A stretch of DNA of 64,000 bases, from contig DATFVC010000020.1 of NCBI GenBank assembly GCA_035260485.1, positions 1-64,000 of the forward strand, in the 5' to 3' direction. Positions 56,728 to 64,000 of the stretch are shown here, one piece after another. The translations under genes were made by a program, and so were the position numbers. The first letter of the stretch is position 1. Each line of letters starts with the position of its first letter. This stretch comes from VRUE01 sp035260485 (GTDB lineage Bacteria; Actinomycetota; Thermoleophilia; Solirubrobacterales; 70-9). Below the pieces are notes generated by a model. It was not told where the DNA came from, ran no database searches, and saw only the letters and a list, made by a program, of their open reading frames with translations.

Positions 56728-58074
56728 ATGCGCGTCCTTCTCTTCCACGGCTACATGTTGCGCGGCACTGGCAGCAACATCTACACGGCGAATCTCGCTC
56801 GTGCCCTGGCGGGCTTGGGGCACGAGGTCCATCTGCTCTGCCAGGACCGCGAGATCGAGATCGAGGGGGTCGAGATCCACAACCCCGACATCCACGGCCT
56901 GCTGCCGGTCTATGTCAAAGACCCCTACGAGGGCTTCGAGGTCAAGGCCTTCCCGGAGCTCACCGACGAGGAGCTCGACCGCTACATCGACGCCAACGTC
57001 GCCGCGGTTCGCGACGCCGTCGCCGCGACCGGGGGCTTCGATGCCGCGCTGGCCGGCCATCTGGTCATGGGCCCGGCAATCCTCGCCCGCGCCGATATCG
57101 GTCCCTTCGCCGCCAAGATCCACGGCTCCGCCCTGGAGTACACGGTCAAACCGCATCCGCGCTTCCTTCCCTACGCGGAAGAGGGCATGCGCGCCGCCAA
57201 CTGCGTCCTCGTCGGTTCCCGCCACACGGCGGAATCGCTCTGGAATGCGCTCCCGAATGTCTCCGGCTTGCAAGGAAAAACTCGCTTGGGACCTCCGGGT
57301 GTCGACACGGGGGCCTTCAATCCCGTGACAGGACCCGCGGCCGACTGCACCCGTGTCGTCTTCGTCGGGAAGCTGATCGTCTCCAAGGGCGTCGATCTGC
57401 TGATAGCAGCCTGGCCTCTGGTTAGAGCTGAGCACCCGGGCGTCAGGCTGCAGATCGCGGGTTATGGCGAGTACGAGCAGGGGCTGCGTCGTCTGCTGGG
57501 CGCGCTCGATCACGGCGACTTGGACGATGCACGGGAGGTCGCGAAGCTCGGTTGGGCGCTGGAGGGCGGTTCCGCTGAGCCGCTGTCGATCCTCTCGGCA
57601 TTCCTGACGAATCCGCCCGATGGGTACCTCGATGCAGCCAAGGGCGTTGCCGACTCGGTTGAGCTCATCGGGCGACTCGAGCACGACGAGGTCGCTGAGC
57701 TGCTGCCCGGGGCGGAGGCGCTTGTGATGCCCAGCACGTTCCCCGAGGCGTTCGGGATGGTCGCTGCCGAGGCGGCGGCCTGTGGAGTGTTGCCGCTGTC
57801 CGCAGGCCATTCGGGGATGCTGGAGGTCTCACGGCAGCTGGCGTCGGCGTTGCCGGCTGAGGTCGCTGATTTGGTCTCCTTCCCAGTCAAGGAGGGGGCC
57901 GTTGAGGCGATCGCCGGGCGGCTGAACGGCTGGCTCGAGCTTCCGGAGGAGCGCCGGGCTGCGGCCCGCGAGGGGCTCGTCGCCACCGCCCGGCGGCTCT
58001 GGAGCTGGGAGGGCGTCGCCCGCGGCGTGATCGCCGTTTCGCGGGGCGAGCTTGACCGTCTGCCGCTTGCATAG
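56728..58074 (+). CDS. Glycosyltransferase family 4 (GT-B) protein
   Basis: 448 aa. N-terminal RVLLFHGYMLRGTGSNIYTA NLARAL-type glycine-rich start, HLVMGPAILAR, AKIHGSALEYTVKPHPRFLP, and the C-terminal donor domain with VVFVGKLIVSKGVDLLIAAW, LVMPSTFPEAFGMVAAEAAA (E-x7-E) and GVLPLSAGHSGMLEVS. It is longer than usual because of an insert at about 255-315. Sugar donor and acceptor are unknown. It lies 15 bases before ctaC. Confidence 0.88.
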   Translation: MRVLLFHGYMLRGTGSNIYTANLARALAGLGHEVHLLCQDREIEIEGVEIHNPDIHGLLPVYVKDPYEGFEVKAFPELTDEELDRYIDANVAAVRDAVAATGGFDAALAGHLVMGPAILARADIGPFAAKIHGSALEYTVKPHPRFLPYAEEGMRAANCVLVGSRHTAESLWNALPNVSGLQGKTRLGPPGVDTGAFNPVTGPAADCTRVVFVGKLIVSKGVDLLIAAWPLVRAEHPGVRLQIAGYGEYEQGLRRLLGALDHGDLDDAREVAKLGWALEGGSAEPLSILSAFLTNPPDGYLDAAKGVADSVELIGRLEHDEVAELLPGAEALVMPSTFPEAFGMVAAEAAACGVLPLSAGHSGMLEVSRQLASALPAEVADLVSFPVKEGAVEAIAGRLNGWLELPEERRAAAREGLVATARRLWSWEGVARGVIAVSRGELDRLPLA

Positions 58075-58077
58075 AAT
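58072..58077 (+). promoter_or_regulatory. Putative -10 (TAGAAT) of the ctaC operon
   Basis: TAGAAT, a good -10 match, overlaps the glycosyltransferase stop and ends 12 bases before the ctaC ATG. TTGACC lies upstream but only 14 bases away, so it may not be the -35. Confidence 0.4.
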
Positions 58078-58089
58078 GCGCCCCCGCCG

Positions 58090-58884
58090 ATGATCGGTCG
58101 CCTCCCGATAGCGAAGATGCTCGCCGCCACCGTTGCGCTTTCCGCGGCGATTTCCGTGGTGATGCTGCAGGTCAATTGGGACGGCCAGCAGGCCTCCACG
58201 GCGGCGCCGAAGATCGACACGCTGCTCAACGTGATGATCGTTCTATCGGCCTTCGTCTTCTCGCTGGTGATGGTGATGCTCTTCTACGCGCTGTGGAAAT
58301 TCAAAGCCAAACCGGGCGACGAATCGGATGGCGAGCCGATCCACGGCAACACTCGCCTCGAGGTCGCCTGGACGCTGATCCCGACGATCATCGTCCTCTT
58401 CGGCGCCGGCTACAGCTGGTCGGTGCTGAACGACATCGAAGAACTGCACAAGAACCCGCTCACCGTCGACGTCTTCTCCCAGCAGTACGCCTGGAGCTTC
58501 GGCTATCCCGGCAAAGGCAACGTCTGGTCGCAGGGCGAGCTGCACGTCCCGGTCGATCGCCAGGTCCAGTTCAAGATGCACTCCCAGGACGTCATCCACT
58601 CCTTCTGGGTGCCGGAGTGGCGGATCAAGAAAGACAACGTGCCTGGGATCACCACCACCGCGATCGTCACCCCGGACAAGGTCGGCACCTATCAGCTGAT
58701 CTGCACCGAGCTCTGTGGCTTCGGCCACGCCTCGATGCGGGCCAAGGTCGTGGTCGAACCGCCAGCCGAATTCCGCAAGTGGGTCGGCGGCCTGAAGGAA
58801 AAGGTGCCAGCCCCCTACATGGAATCGATCCGCCAAGACACGGAAACCAACCCGACGCAGCCCATAGGCGCAGGCGGGGCATAA
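58090..58884 (+). CDS. ctaC: Cytochrome c oxidase subunit II
   Basis: 264 aa. Two N-terminal helices (KMLAATVALSAAISVVMLQV and NVMIVLSAFVFSLVMVMLFY) precede the cupredoxin domain with VEVAWTLIPTIIVLFGAGYS, QYAWSFGYPG, DVIHSFWVPEWRIKKDNVPG and the CuA site CTELCGFGHASM (two Cys, His, Met). It accepts electrons from cytochrome c. It is not a lipoprotein type (no lipobox). It is the first gene of the cox cluster. Confidence 0.95.
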   Translation: MIGRLPIAKMLAATVALSAAISVVMLQVNWDGQQASTAAPKIDTLLNVMIVLSAFVFSLVMVMLFYALWKFKAKPGDESDGEPIHGNTRLEVAWTLIPTIIVLFGAGYSWSVLNDIEELHKNPLTVDVFSQQYAWSFGYPGKGNVWSQGELHVPVDRQVQFKMHSQDVIHSFWVPEWRIKKDNVPGITTTAIVTPDKVGTYQLICTELCGFGHASMRAKVVVEPPAEFRKWVGGLKEKVPAPYMESIRQDTETNPTQPIGAGGA

Positions 58885-58897
58885 TGAGGGGGACCTG

Positions 58898-60802
58898 ATG
58901 GTGGCTGCGATCAAGCGACCGGGATGGATTCGCGGCGCCCTCGGCGCGCTGGTGGCCGCGGCCTTCGGCTTCGGCCTGGTCGTCGCGCTGCGCGCGATCT
59001 CCGGGCTGCCTGTCTTCCAGACCGAGCAGACCGGTTACCCGCACGTCGTCGTGCCGTTGATCACCGGCCCGCTCGGCTTCCTCGCCGGCTTCGGCTGCTT
59101 CGACTACTGGCTGCGCTGGGCCGCCGGCATGCCGACGATTCCCGACGATCACTCCCAGCACGGCGCCAAGAGCTGGCGCGACTACTTCCGCTTCAACACC
59201 GATCACAAGGTGATCGGCATCCAGTACATCTGCACGACCTTCTTCTTCTTCTTCGTGGGCGGCCTGATGGCGATGCTGATCCGGGCCGAGCTGGCGCAGC
59301 CGGGCACCCAGATCGTCGACGCCGCCACCTACAACAGTCTCTTCTCCACCCATGCGGTGCTGATGATCTTCGTCTTCGTGATCCCGGTCTTCGCCGGTAT
59401 CGCCAACTACGTGTTGCCGCTGATGATCGGCGCGCCGGACATGGCCTTCCCGCGCCTCAACGCGCTCAGCTTCTGGATGCTGCCGCTCGCCGGGCTGCTC
59501 TTCATCGGCAGCTTCCTCGCGCCGGGCGGCGCCTTCGACGCCGGTTGGACCGGTTACGCGCCACTCTCCACCGGCGCCCCGCTGGGGCAGTCGTTCTTCA
59601 ACCTCGGCGTCCAGTTCGCGGGCGCCTCCTCGATCGCCACCGCGCTCAACTTCCTGGTCACGATCATCACCATGCGTGCCCCCGGGATGACCTTCTGGCG
59701 GATGCCGCTGCTGGTCTGGGCCAACCTCTCGACTTCGCTGCTGGTCGTCGCCGCGACGCCGTTCATCGCCGGCGCCCAGTTCATGGTCCTCTTCGATCGC
59801 GTCCTGCACACCCAGTTCTTCCAGTTCGCGGGTGGCGGCGACGTGATCAGCTATCAGCACATCTTCTGGTTCTACTCGCACCCGGCCGTCTACATCATGA
59901 TGCTGCCCGGATTCGGGATCATCTCCGAGGTCATCTCGACCCATGCGCGAAAGCCGATTTTCGGCTACCGGTTGATGGCCCTGGCGCTGATCGGGATCGT
60001 CGTCCTCAGCTACTCGGTCTGGGCCCACCACATGTTCGTCGCCGGCATGTTCAGCTGGCTGCGGGTGCCGATGATGATCACGACGCTGCTGATCGCGGTG
60101 CCGACCGGGATCAAGATCTTCTCCTGGCTGGGGACGCTCTACTTTGGCAAGATCCACACCTACTCGACGGCGATGCTCTTCGCGCTCGCCTTCATCGTCA
60201 CCTTCACGATCGGCGGCATCAGCGGGGTCATGCTCGGCATGGTGCCGCTCGACATCCACGTCTCCGACACCTACTTCATCGTCGCTCACATCCATTTCGT
60301 CCTCTTCGGCGGCTCCGTCTTCACGATCTTCGCCGGGATCTACCACTGGTTCCCGAAGATGACGGGGCGGATGTACGACGAGAAACTCGGCCGAGTGCAC
60401 TTCTGGGGCACCCTGTTGGGCACCTGGGGCACCTTCATCCCGATGCACTGGATCGGGATGGACGGGATGCCCCGTCGCGTCGCCGATTACGCCGCCCAGT
60501 TCGGCAACTGGAACCTGCTGATCAGCTGCTTCGCCTTCATGCTCGGCGCCGTCCAGCTCGTCTTCCTCTACAACATGATCGTCAGCTGGCGCTTCGGGCC
60601 GCGCGCCAAAGCCAATCCGTGGCGGGCAAACTCGATCGAGTGGCAGGTCTCCTCGCCGCCGCCGATCTTCAACTTCGACGAGATCCCACGGGTGGTCGGC
60701 GGGCCCTACGAGTACGGCGTTCCCGGTGCTCGTCACGCGATCATGGCCGGCGAAGGGGTCGGGGCAGCGAAACCCGAGCCGACCGTGGTGGGCTCGCCAT
60801 GA
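58898..60802 (+). CDS. ctaD: Cytochrome c oxidase subunit I
   Basis: 634 aa from ATG 58898. Heme and copper ligands are present: His in SLFSTHAVLMIF (low-spin heme), HPAVYIMMLPGFG (CuB His with the tyrosine cross-link), VWAHHMFVAG (CuB pair) and VSDTYFIVAHIHFVLFGG (heme a3 and heme). YSHPAVY instead of HPEVY marks the A2-type proton pathway; the K-channel Lys in AVPTGIKIFSWLGTLYFG is kept. An extra N-terminal stretch of about 85 residues adds two helices. It overlaps the USP-like gene by ATGA. Confidence 0.96.
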   Translation: MVAAIKRPGWIRGALGALVAAAFGFGLVVALRAISGLPVFQTEQTGYPHVVVPLITGPLGFLAGFGCFDYWLRWAAGMPTIPDDHSQHGAKSWRDYFRFNTDHKVIGIQYICTTFFFFFVGGLMAMLIRAELAQPGTQIVDAATYNSLFSTHAVLMIFVFVIPVFAGIANYVLPLMIGAPDMAFPRLNALSFWMLPLAGLLFIGSFLAPGGAFDAGWTGYAPLSTGAPLGQSFFNLGVQFAGASSIATALNFLVTIITMRAPGMTFWRMPLLVWANLSTSLLVVAATPFIAGAQFMVLFDRVLHTQFFQFAGGGDVISYQHIFWFYSHPAVYIMMLPGFGIISEVISTHARKPIFGYRLMALALIGIVVLSYSVWAHHMFVAGMFSWLRVPMMITTLLIAVPTGIKIFSWLGTLYFGKIHTYSTAMLFALAFIVTFTIGGISGVMLGMVPLDIHVSDTYFIVAHIHFVLFGGSVFTIFAGIYHWFPKMTGRMYDEKLGRVHFWGTLLGTWGTFIPMHWIGMDGMPRRVADYAAQFGNWNLLISCFAFMLGAVQLVFLYNMIVSWRFGPRAKANPWRANSIEWQVSSPPPIFNFDEIPRVVGGPYEYGVPGARHAIMAGEGVGAAKPEPTVVGSP

Positions 60803-61677
60803 GCGCCGAGGCTGCGGAGGCAAGGCCGCTGCTGGTCTTCCTCAACGAGGTCGCTGGTGGTCGCAAGCTGCTCCAGGCGGTTCGCGAGCGGGCCGAGAAG
60901 GTGCCTTTAGTTGCTGTTGCCGCGCCGCAGAACCAACCCGCGGTCGGCCAGCTGATCGACAGTGGCGAGCTGCGCGATGCGGCTCGCGCCAGGGTCGAGG
61001 TGACGATGTCGATCCTGGCCGAGTACGGCATCGAGTCGGTCGGCGAGGTCATGGACCGCGATCCGGCCTTGGCGCTCGACGATGCGGTGCGTGCCCATGA
61101 ACCCCGCGAGGTGCTGCTCTCCTGCCTGCATGAGACCCGCTTCGGTTTCGCCCGCAAGGACCTGGTCGAGTGGGCACGGGGCCGCTTCGAACCGGATGTG
61201 GCGATCACCCACATCCCGGTCCGGATCGAGGACGACTCGATTCGCTGGGACGTGATCCACACGCTGGTCGTCGCCACTCAGACGGTGGCCGCGCCGGATC
61301 TGGTCAAGCGGCTGAAGGAGCGGGCTGCCGAGCGTCCGCACCGCTACACGATGATCTGCCCGCGTGCCGAGGGGGTCTCCGAGGCGGAAATCGTCCGCGA
61401 CCTCGCTTCGACCTTGGCCGAGCTCTACCGGGCGGACATCGACGCCACCGGGCAGCCGATGAGCCCCGACCCCTTCCACGCCGTGAAGAACGCGATCGAG
61501 CACTACCGGATCGACGAGGTGCTGATCTCGACTTTCGCCGGCGAGGAATCGCGCTGGCTCGACGAGGACCTGATCGGCCGCACTCGCGAGATCACCGAGA
61601 AGCAGGTCGAGCACCTCGAGGTGGGCCGGCCCGCCGAGGCGGTCGCCGCCGCTGTGGCCGAAGGCGAGGGGTCCTGA
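60799..61677 (+). CDS. Tandem USP-like protein within the cox operon
   Basis: 292 aa from ATG 60799 (ATGA with ctaD, TGATG with ctaE). Two related halves: ARPLLVFLNEVAGGRKLLQA ... GEVMDRDPALALDDAVRAHE PREVLLSCLHETRFGFARKD, and HRYTMICPRAEGVSEAEIVR ... PMSPDPFHAVKNAIEHYRID EVLISTFAGEESRWLDEDLI. Each has the strand, DP-x-x-A helix and hydrophobic strand of a universal stress protein-like (HUP) domain. The G-2x-G-9x-G(S/T) ATP loop is not clear. The gene sits between oxidase subunits and its relative follows ctaE, so a role in oxidase regulation is inferred. Confidence 0.75.
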   Translation: MSAEAAEARPLLVFLNEVAGGRKLLQAVRERAEKVPLVAVAAPQNQPAVGQLIDSGELRDAARARVEVTMSILAEYGIESVGEVMDRDPALALDDAVRAHEPREVLLSCLHETRFGFARKDLVEWARGRFEPDVAITHIPVRIEDDSIRWDVIHTLVVATQTVAAPDLVKRLKERAAERPHRYTMICPRAEGVSEAEIVRDLASTLAELYRADIDATGQPMSPDPFHAVKNAIEHYRIDEVLISTFAGEESRWLDEDLIGRTREITEKQVEHLEVGRPAEAVAAAVAEGEGS

Positions 61678-62303
61678 TGGAGAGCGCGACGGTTGCCCTC
61701 GACCACGGTCACGAGGAACACCACCACGGCCCGCCGGAGGCCAACCAGAGCTCCCGGATCGACCGCCAGACGCTGGGGATCCTGCTCTTCATCGTCTCCG
61801 AGGTGATGCTGTTCGGGGCTTTCTTCGCCTCCTACTTCTTCCTTCGCGTCGTCGTCCATCCGCCGGTCTGGCCGCCGGAACCGTACAAGCTGCCGGTGGC
61901 GGTCGCCGGTGTCAACACGGCGATCCTGGTCTCCTCGAGCTTCACGATCCACTACGCGCTCGAGTCGATCCGCCGCGGCAACAAGAAAGGGCTCAAACTG
62001 GGCCTGGTCCTGACCTGGATGCTCGGCGCGACCTTCCTCTTCATCCAGATCAACGAGTACGTCCACATCGGCTTCAGCGCCCGCGATCTGGCCTTCGGCT
62101 CGATCTTCTACGGCCTCACCGGCCTGCACGGCGCCCACGTCTTCATCGGCCTGATGCTGCTCAGCTTCGCCACGATCCGAGCCTTCCGCGGCCATTTCGG
62201 CCCCAAGGCGGAGGACCACCTCGGCGTCGAGGTGCCAGGCATCTACTGGCACTTCGTCGACGTTATGTGGCTGATCGTCTATACGGCCGTGTACATCCTT
62301 TAG
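61677..62303 (+). CDS. ctaE: Cytochrome c oxidase subunit III
   Basis: 208 aa from ATG 61677. A His-rich leader (DHGHEEHHHGPPEA) precedes five helices with GILLFIVSEVMLFGAFFASY, FFLRVV, GLTGLHGAHVFIGLMLLSFA and the C-terminal EVPGIYWHFVDVMWLIVYTA VYI, all standard for COX3. It stabilises the oxidase core. It shares one base with the upstream USP-like gene. Confidence 0.95.
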   Translation: MESATVALDHGHEEHHHGPPEANQSSRIDRQTLGILLFIVSEVMLFGAFFASYFFLRVVVHPPVWPPEPYKLPVAVAGVNTAILVSSSFTIHYALESIRRGNKKGLKLGLVLTWMLGATFLFIQINEYVHIGFSARDLAFGSIFYGLTGLHGAHVFIGLMLLSFATIRAFRGHFGPKAEDHLGVEVPGIYWHFVDVMWLIVYTAVYIL

Positions 62304-62384
62304 GCGCGGCCGCTGCAGAGCGGCGCATCTCGAGGTCATCGTGGATGGATAGAAAACGAGGCGTTGGGTAGTACAACTGATGCC

Positions 62385-63038
62385 ATGCACAATCCCATGA
62401 GGTCTGAGGCAGACGCCTTTCGCTGGGTTGTGGTTATTGGTGTGGCGTCGGCGTCGGTTATCGCTTTGACGCTGCTCACGCGTCCCGTGGTCGGGGTCGT
62501 CTGGGCGGCGGCGCTGATCGGGTTCGGGGCGGGGTTTGCCTATCGCAACTCGCGCGGCTCGCTGCCGCGCAGCGTCGATTTGACCCGGGGCGGCGACGGC
62601 AAGCACAGGCTGCTCGTCGTTGCCAACGAGACCGTCGGCGGTGAGGCCCTGTTGGAGGAGATTCGCGATCGCTGCCGCAACCGGAGTTGCGAGATCCTCG
62701 TCGTGACGCCGGCGCTGGCGGGATCCCGTGCATCCCACTGGGCATCCGACATCGACGAAGCGATCGAGTTGGCGCGCCAGCGGATGGAGCTGTCGCTGAT
62801 CGCGATCGACGAACTAGGCTTGAAGGCGAGGGGCGAGATCGGCGACTCCGACCCGAACACCGCGATCGAGGACGCGCTGCGAGTATTCCCGGCCGACGAG
62901 ATCCTGATCTCGACCCACCCGCCGCACCGTTCGCGTTGGCTGGAGCACGAAGTTGTCAAGCGGGCGCGCAGTGAGATCAATCTGCCGATAACCCACGTGG
63001 TCGTCGACCTGACCGCCGAAGCTGTTGCAAAGAATTGA
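62385..63038 (+). CDS. Membrane-anchored USP-like protein
   Basis: 217 aa from ATG 62385 (TTG 62364 or ATG 62397 possible). Two N-terminal helices (WVVVIGVASASVIALTLLTR and VVGVVWAAALIGFGAGFAYR) are followed by one USP-like domain: HRLLVVANETVGGEALLEEI, SCEILVVTPALAGSRASHWA, GEIGDSDPNTAIEDALRVFP, ADEILISTHPPHRSRWLEHE. The DP-x-x-AI and EILIST blocks match those of the tandem protein inside the cox operon, making it a paralogue. The helices resemble a small cytochrome oxidase subunit IV, but that is only a guess. Confidence 0.7.
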   Translation: MHNPMRSEADAFRWVVVIGVASASVIALTLLTRPVVGVVWAAALIGFGAGFAYRNSRGSLPRSVDLTRGGDGKHRLLVVANETVGGEALLEEIRDRCRNRSCEILVVTPALAGSRASHWASDIDEAIELARQRMELSLIAIDELGLKARGEIGDSDPNTAIEDALRVFPADEILISTHPPHRSRWLEHEVVKRARSEINLPITHVVVDLTAEAVAKN

Positions 63039-63089
63039 CGAAGGCGTCGCACAAGATTTTGATCTAGCGCGCCACTCGCGCAACTTGTT

Positions 63090-63106
63090 GTCTCAGGATC
63101 TGAGAC
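63090..63106. other. Perfect palindrome next to a start codon
   Basis: GTCTCAG-GAT-CTGAGAC: 7-base perfect arms ending one base before the ATG at 63108, so it covers the place of a ribosome-binding site. It may be an operator or an RNA hairpin controlling the small downstream gene. Confidence 0.5.
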
Positions 63107-63107
63107 C

Positions 63108-63335
63108 ATGTTGGACGTGAGAGAAGCTTGGACCGACTGGCGCCTTGACGACTTCGCCCGCAATGTCGACACGAGATTCGACCGACTCGAAAGCAAGGTG
63201 GAGGATGGATTTCGTGAGCTGCGTCAGGAGATGAGTGCCATGCAGCGCTTGATGATTCAGTTTGCCGCGGTCATGATCGCGGCGCTCGTCGGTCTCCTCG
63301 CGACCCAGCTCGGGCCGATCCTCACGCAGATCTGA
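63108..63335 (+). CDS. Small coiled-coil protein with C-terminal membrane helix
   Basis: 75 aa. Residues about 10-45 (RLDDFARNVDTRFDRLESKV, EDGFRELRQEMSAMQRL) form a short coiled coil; residues about 50-70 (IQFAAVMIAALVGLLATQLG) form one membrane helix. This arrangement is common in tail-anchored small proteins of unknown function. Its start follows a perfect palindrome and has no ribosome-binding site. Confidence 0.65.
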   Translation: MLDVREAWTDWRLDDFARNVDTRFDRLESKVEDGFRELRQEMSAMQRLMIQFAAVMIAALVGLLATQLGPILTQI

Positions 63336-63425
63336 GCCAGCAAACTCTCTGATCCGTCGGTTGAACGATTGAGGTGCGATCACAGCGAGCGGACATTCAC
63401 GCCCCTGCGCTTGGAGATGATTCGC

Positions 63426-64000
63426 TCAGGCTCCGGTCGGTGCCTGCGCTAGCGACGCCCGATCCTGCCGTTGGCTGGAAGGCTCGGCCATCACCCTGCG
63501 GGGCTCGAGCCTCCCGGCCGTGGCTGCCGTCCACAGCATCGCCAGCCAGGTCAGCGTGGCGAGGGCTACGTGGACCCAGACCAGCTCGCCCGGCAGCTTC
63601 AGCCACCACTGGAGGCCGCCTACGGCGCCCTGTAAGGCGAGCAGGCCGATCACGGCGGAAAGGGGACGAAGCGCGCGTCTGTCGCCGCCAGGGCGGCGCA
63701 GGAGAAGCCAGACCGCGATTGCCGCCACTCCGAAGACCGTCGCGATCGCCGCGTGACGCTGCACGACCCATTCGAGCGTGCCGGCGCCCTCGAAGGTGAA
63801 GCGGTGGACCAGCTGTCCCGCGTGGGCGCCGGCGTGGGGACCGGAGGCCGTGGCGATCGTGCCGGCGATGATCGTCAGCTGCCCCAGGGGGATCAGCGCG
63901 CGCACCGCCCAGACGCCGAGCCGGTCGCTGGAGCGCCGTCGCTCCATCGGTTCGTAGCGCGAGCACCAGGCGAGGGCGAAGGAGGCGTCGAGCAGCAGCA
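63426..64000 (-). CDS. ctaA: CtaA/COX15-like heme A synthase, partial
   Basis: The minus-strand frame is open to the end of the window (LLLDASFALAWCSRYEP precedes the internal ATG at 63947), so the N-terminal half is missing. About 190 codons are present. Heme A synthase features are TIIAGTIATASGPHAGAHAG, the His-bearing WVVQRHAAIATVFGVAAIAV, LQGAVGGLQWWLKLPGELVW and VHVALATLTWLAMLW. It would oxidise heme O to heme A for the oxidase encoded next door on the other strand. Confidence 0.85.
   Translation of the reverse strand, partial: LLLDASFALAWCSRYEPMERRRSSDRLGVWAVRALIPLGQLTIIAGTIATASGPHAGAHAGQLVHRFTFEGAGTLEWVVQRHAAIATVFGVAAIAVWLLLRRPGGDRRALRPLSAVIGLLALQGAVGGLQWWLKLPGELVWVHVALATLTWLAMLWTAATAGRLEPRRVMAEPSSQRQDRASLAQAPTGA

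Noticed and set aside
58667..60823. A 718-codon minus-strand open frame opposite ctaD
   Set aside because: His/Asp/Glu-rich antisense shadow of a membrane-protein gene; no motif, no start context.
58924..61677. A 917-codon open frame across ctaD
   Set aside because: It is out of frame with ctaD for most of its length and Arg-rich as shadow frames are; only its last part (from ATG 60799) is the real USP-like gene.
1..64000. CRISPR arrays, insertion sequences, prophage or integrative-element borders
   Set aside because: No regularly spaced repeats, transposase or integrase genes, or tRNA-linked direct repeats were seen.

Overview
The window is high-GC, tightly packed bacterial chromosome that looks like an actinobacterium of the class Thermoleophilia (Solirubrobacterales-like). 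This placement is inferred from gene content, not from any search. The pointers are a complete CysO/CysM/Mec cysteine pathway, a GuaB3-type IMP dehydrogenase relative, a 2-permease metal ABC cluster with a Fur regulator, ctaC-ctaD-ctaE cytochrome oxidase genes, and many GTG or TTG starts coupled by 4-base GTGA/ATGA overlaps. I see no rRNA, tRNA, CRISPR array, insertion sequence or prophage. The content is mostly housekeeping, with a few decayed gene fragments.

Layout. 1-3076: the end of a large secreted-type protein, then two tandem TetR-family regulators behind an inverted-repeat operator. 3077-6550: relic of a PIN toxin, then rhodanese-MoeB, cysO, cysM, mec and a DUF2007 gene; an identical 22-base element lies before the first gene and before cysM. 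6547-9505: small accessory genes (CrtA-like, DUF2283 with a broken DUF4258-like neighbour, SRPBCC, DUF1802). 9642-16085 (minus): glycosyltransferase, coiled-coil protein, nadB, hyuA, hyuB. 16229-17252: orphan Flp-type pilin and a VapBC module. 17303-29604: rph, rdgB, CDF transporter, roadblock protein, tldD/tldE, HU, LysM protein, D-Ala-D-Ala carboxypeptidase, PfkB kinase, guaB3, guaA and a polytopic membrane protein with intramembrane-protease-like motifs.

29585-33791: an alpha/beta-hydrolase tail fragment, then a metal ABC transporter with an operator and its Fur-family regulator. 33833-42880: small membrane protein, M23 peptidase, rplM-rpsI (S9 has a long acidic N-terminal extension), glmM, glmS, a DUF3352 lipoprotein and a Vps62-like protein. 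43059-47833: nnr, CBS protein, alr, CCA-adding enzyme, infA. 47824-53185 (minus): MGH1-like glycosidase, drug-type ABC exporter, amidase and its small partner. 53313-58074: secreted protein, patatin, zinc-ribbon protein, glycosyltransferase. 58090-64000: ctaC, ctaD, a tandem USP-like protein, ctaE, a second USP-like protein, a small coiled-coil membrane protein, and the C-terminal part of ctaA on the minus strand.

How it works together: one block makes cysteine from a protein-bound thiocarboxylate; one imports a divalent metal under a Fur-type regulator; one makes UDP-GlcNAc precursors (GlmS/GlmM) next to ribosomal protein genes; and the last assembles and hemylates a heme-copper oxidase. Many starts have no Shine-Dalgarno but a TAGGNT/TAnnnT hexamer 6-11 bases upstream, which suggests widespread leaderless transcripts.
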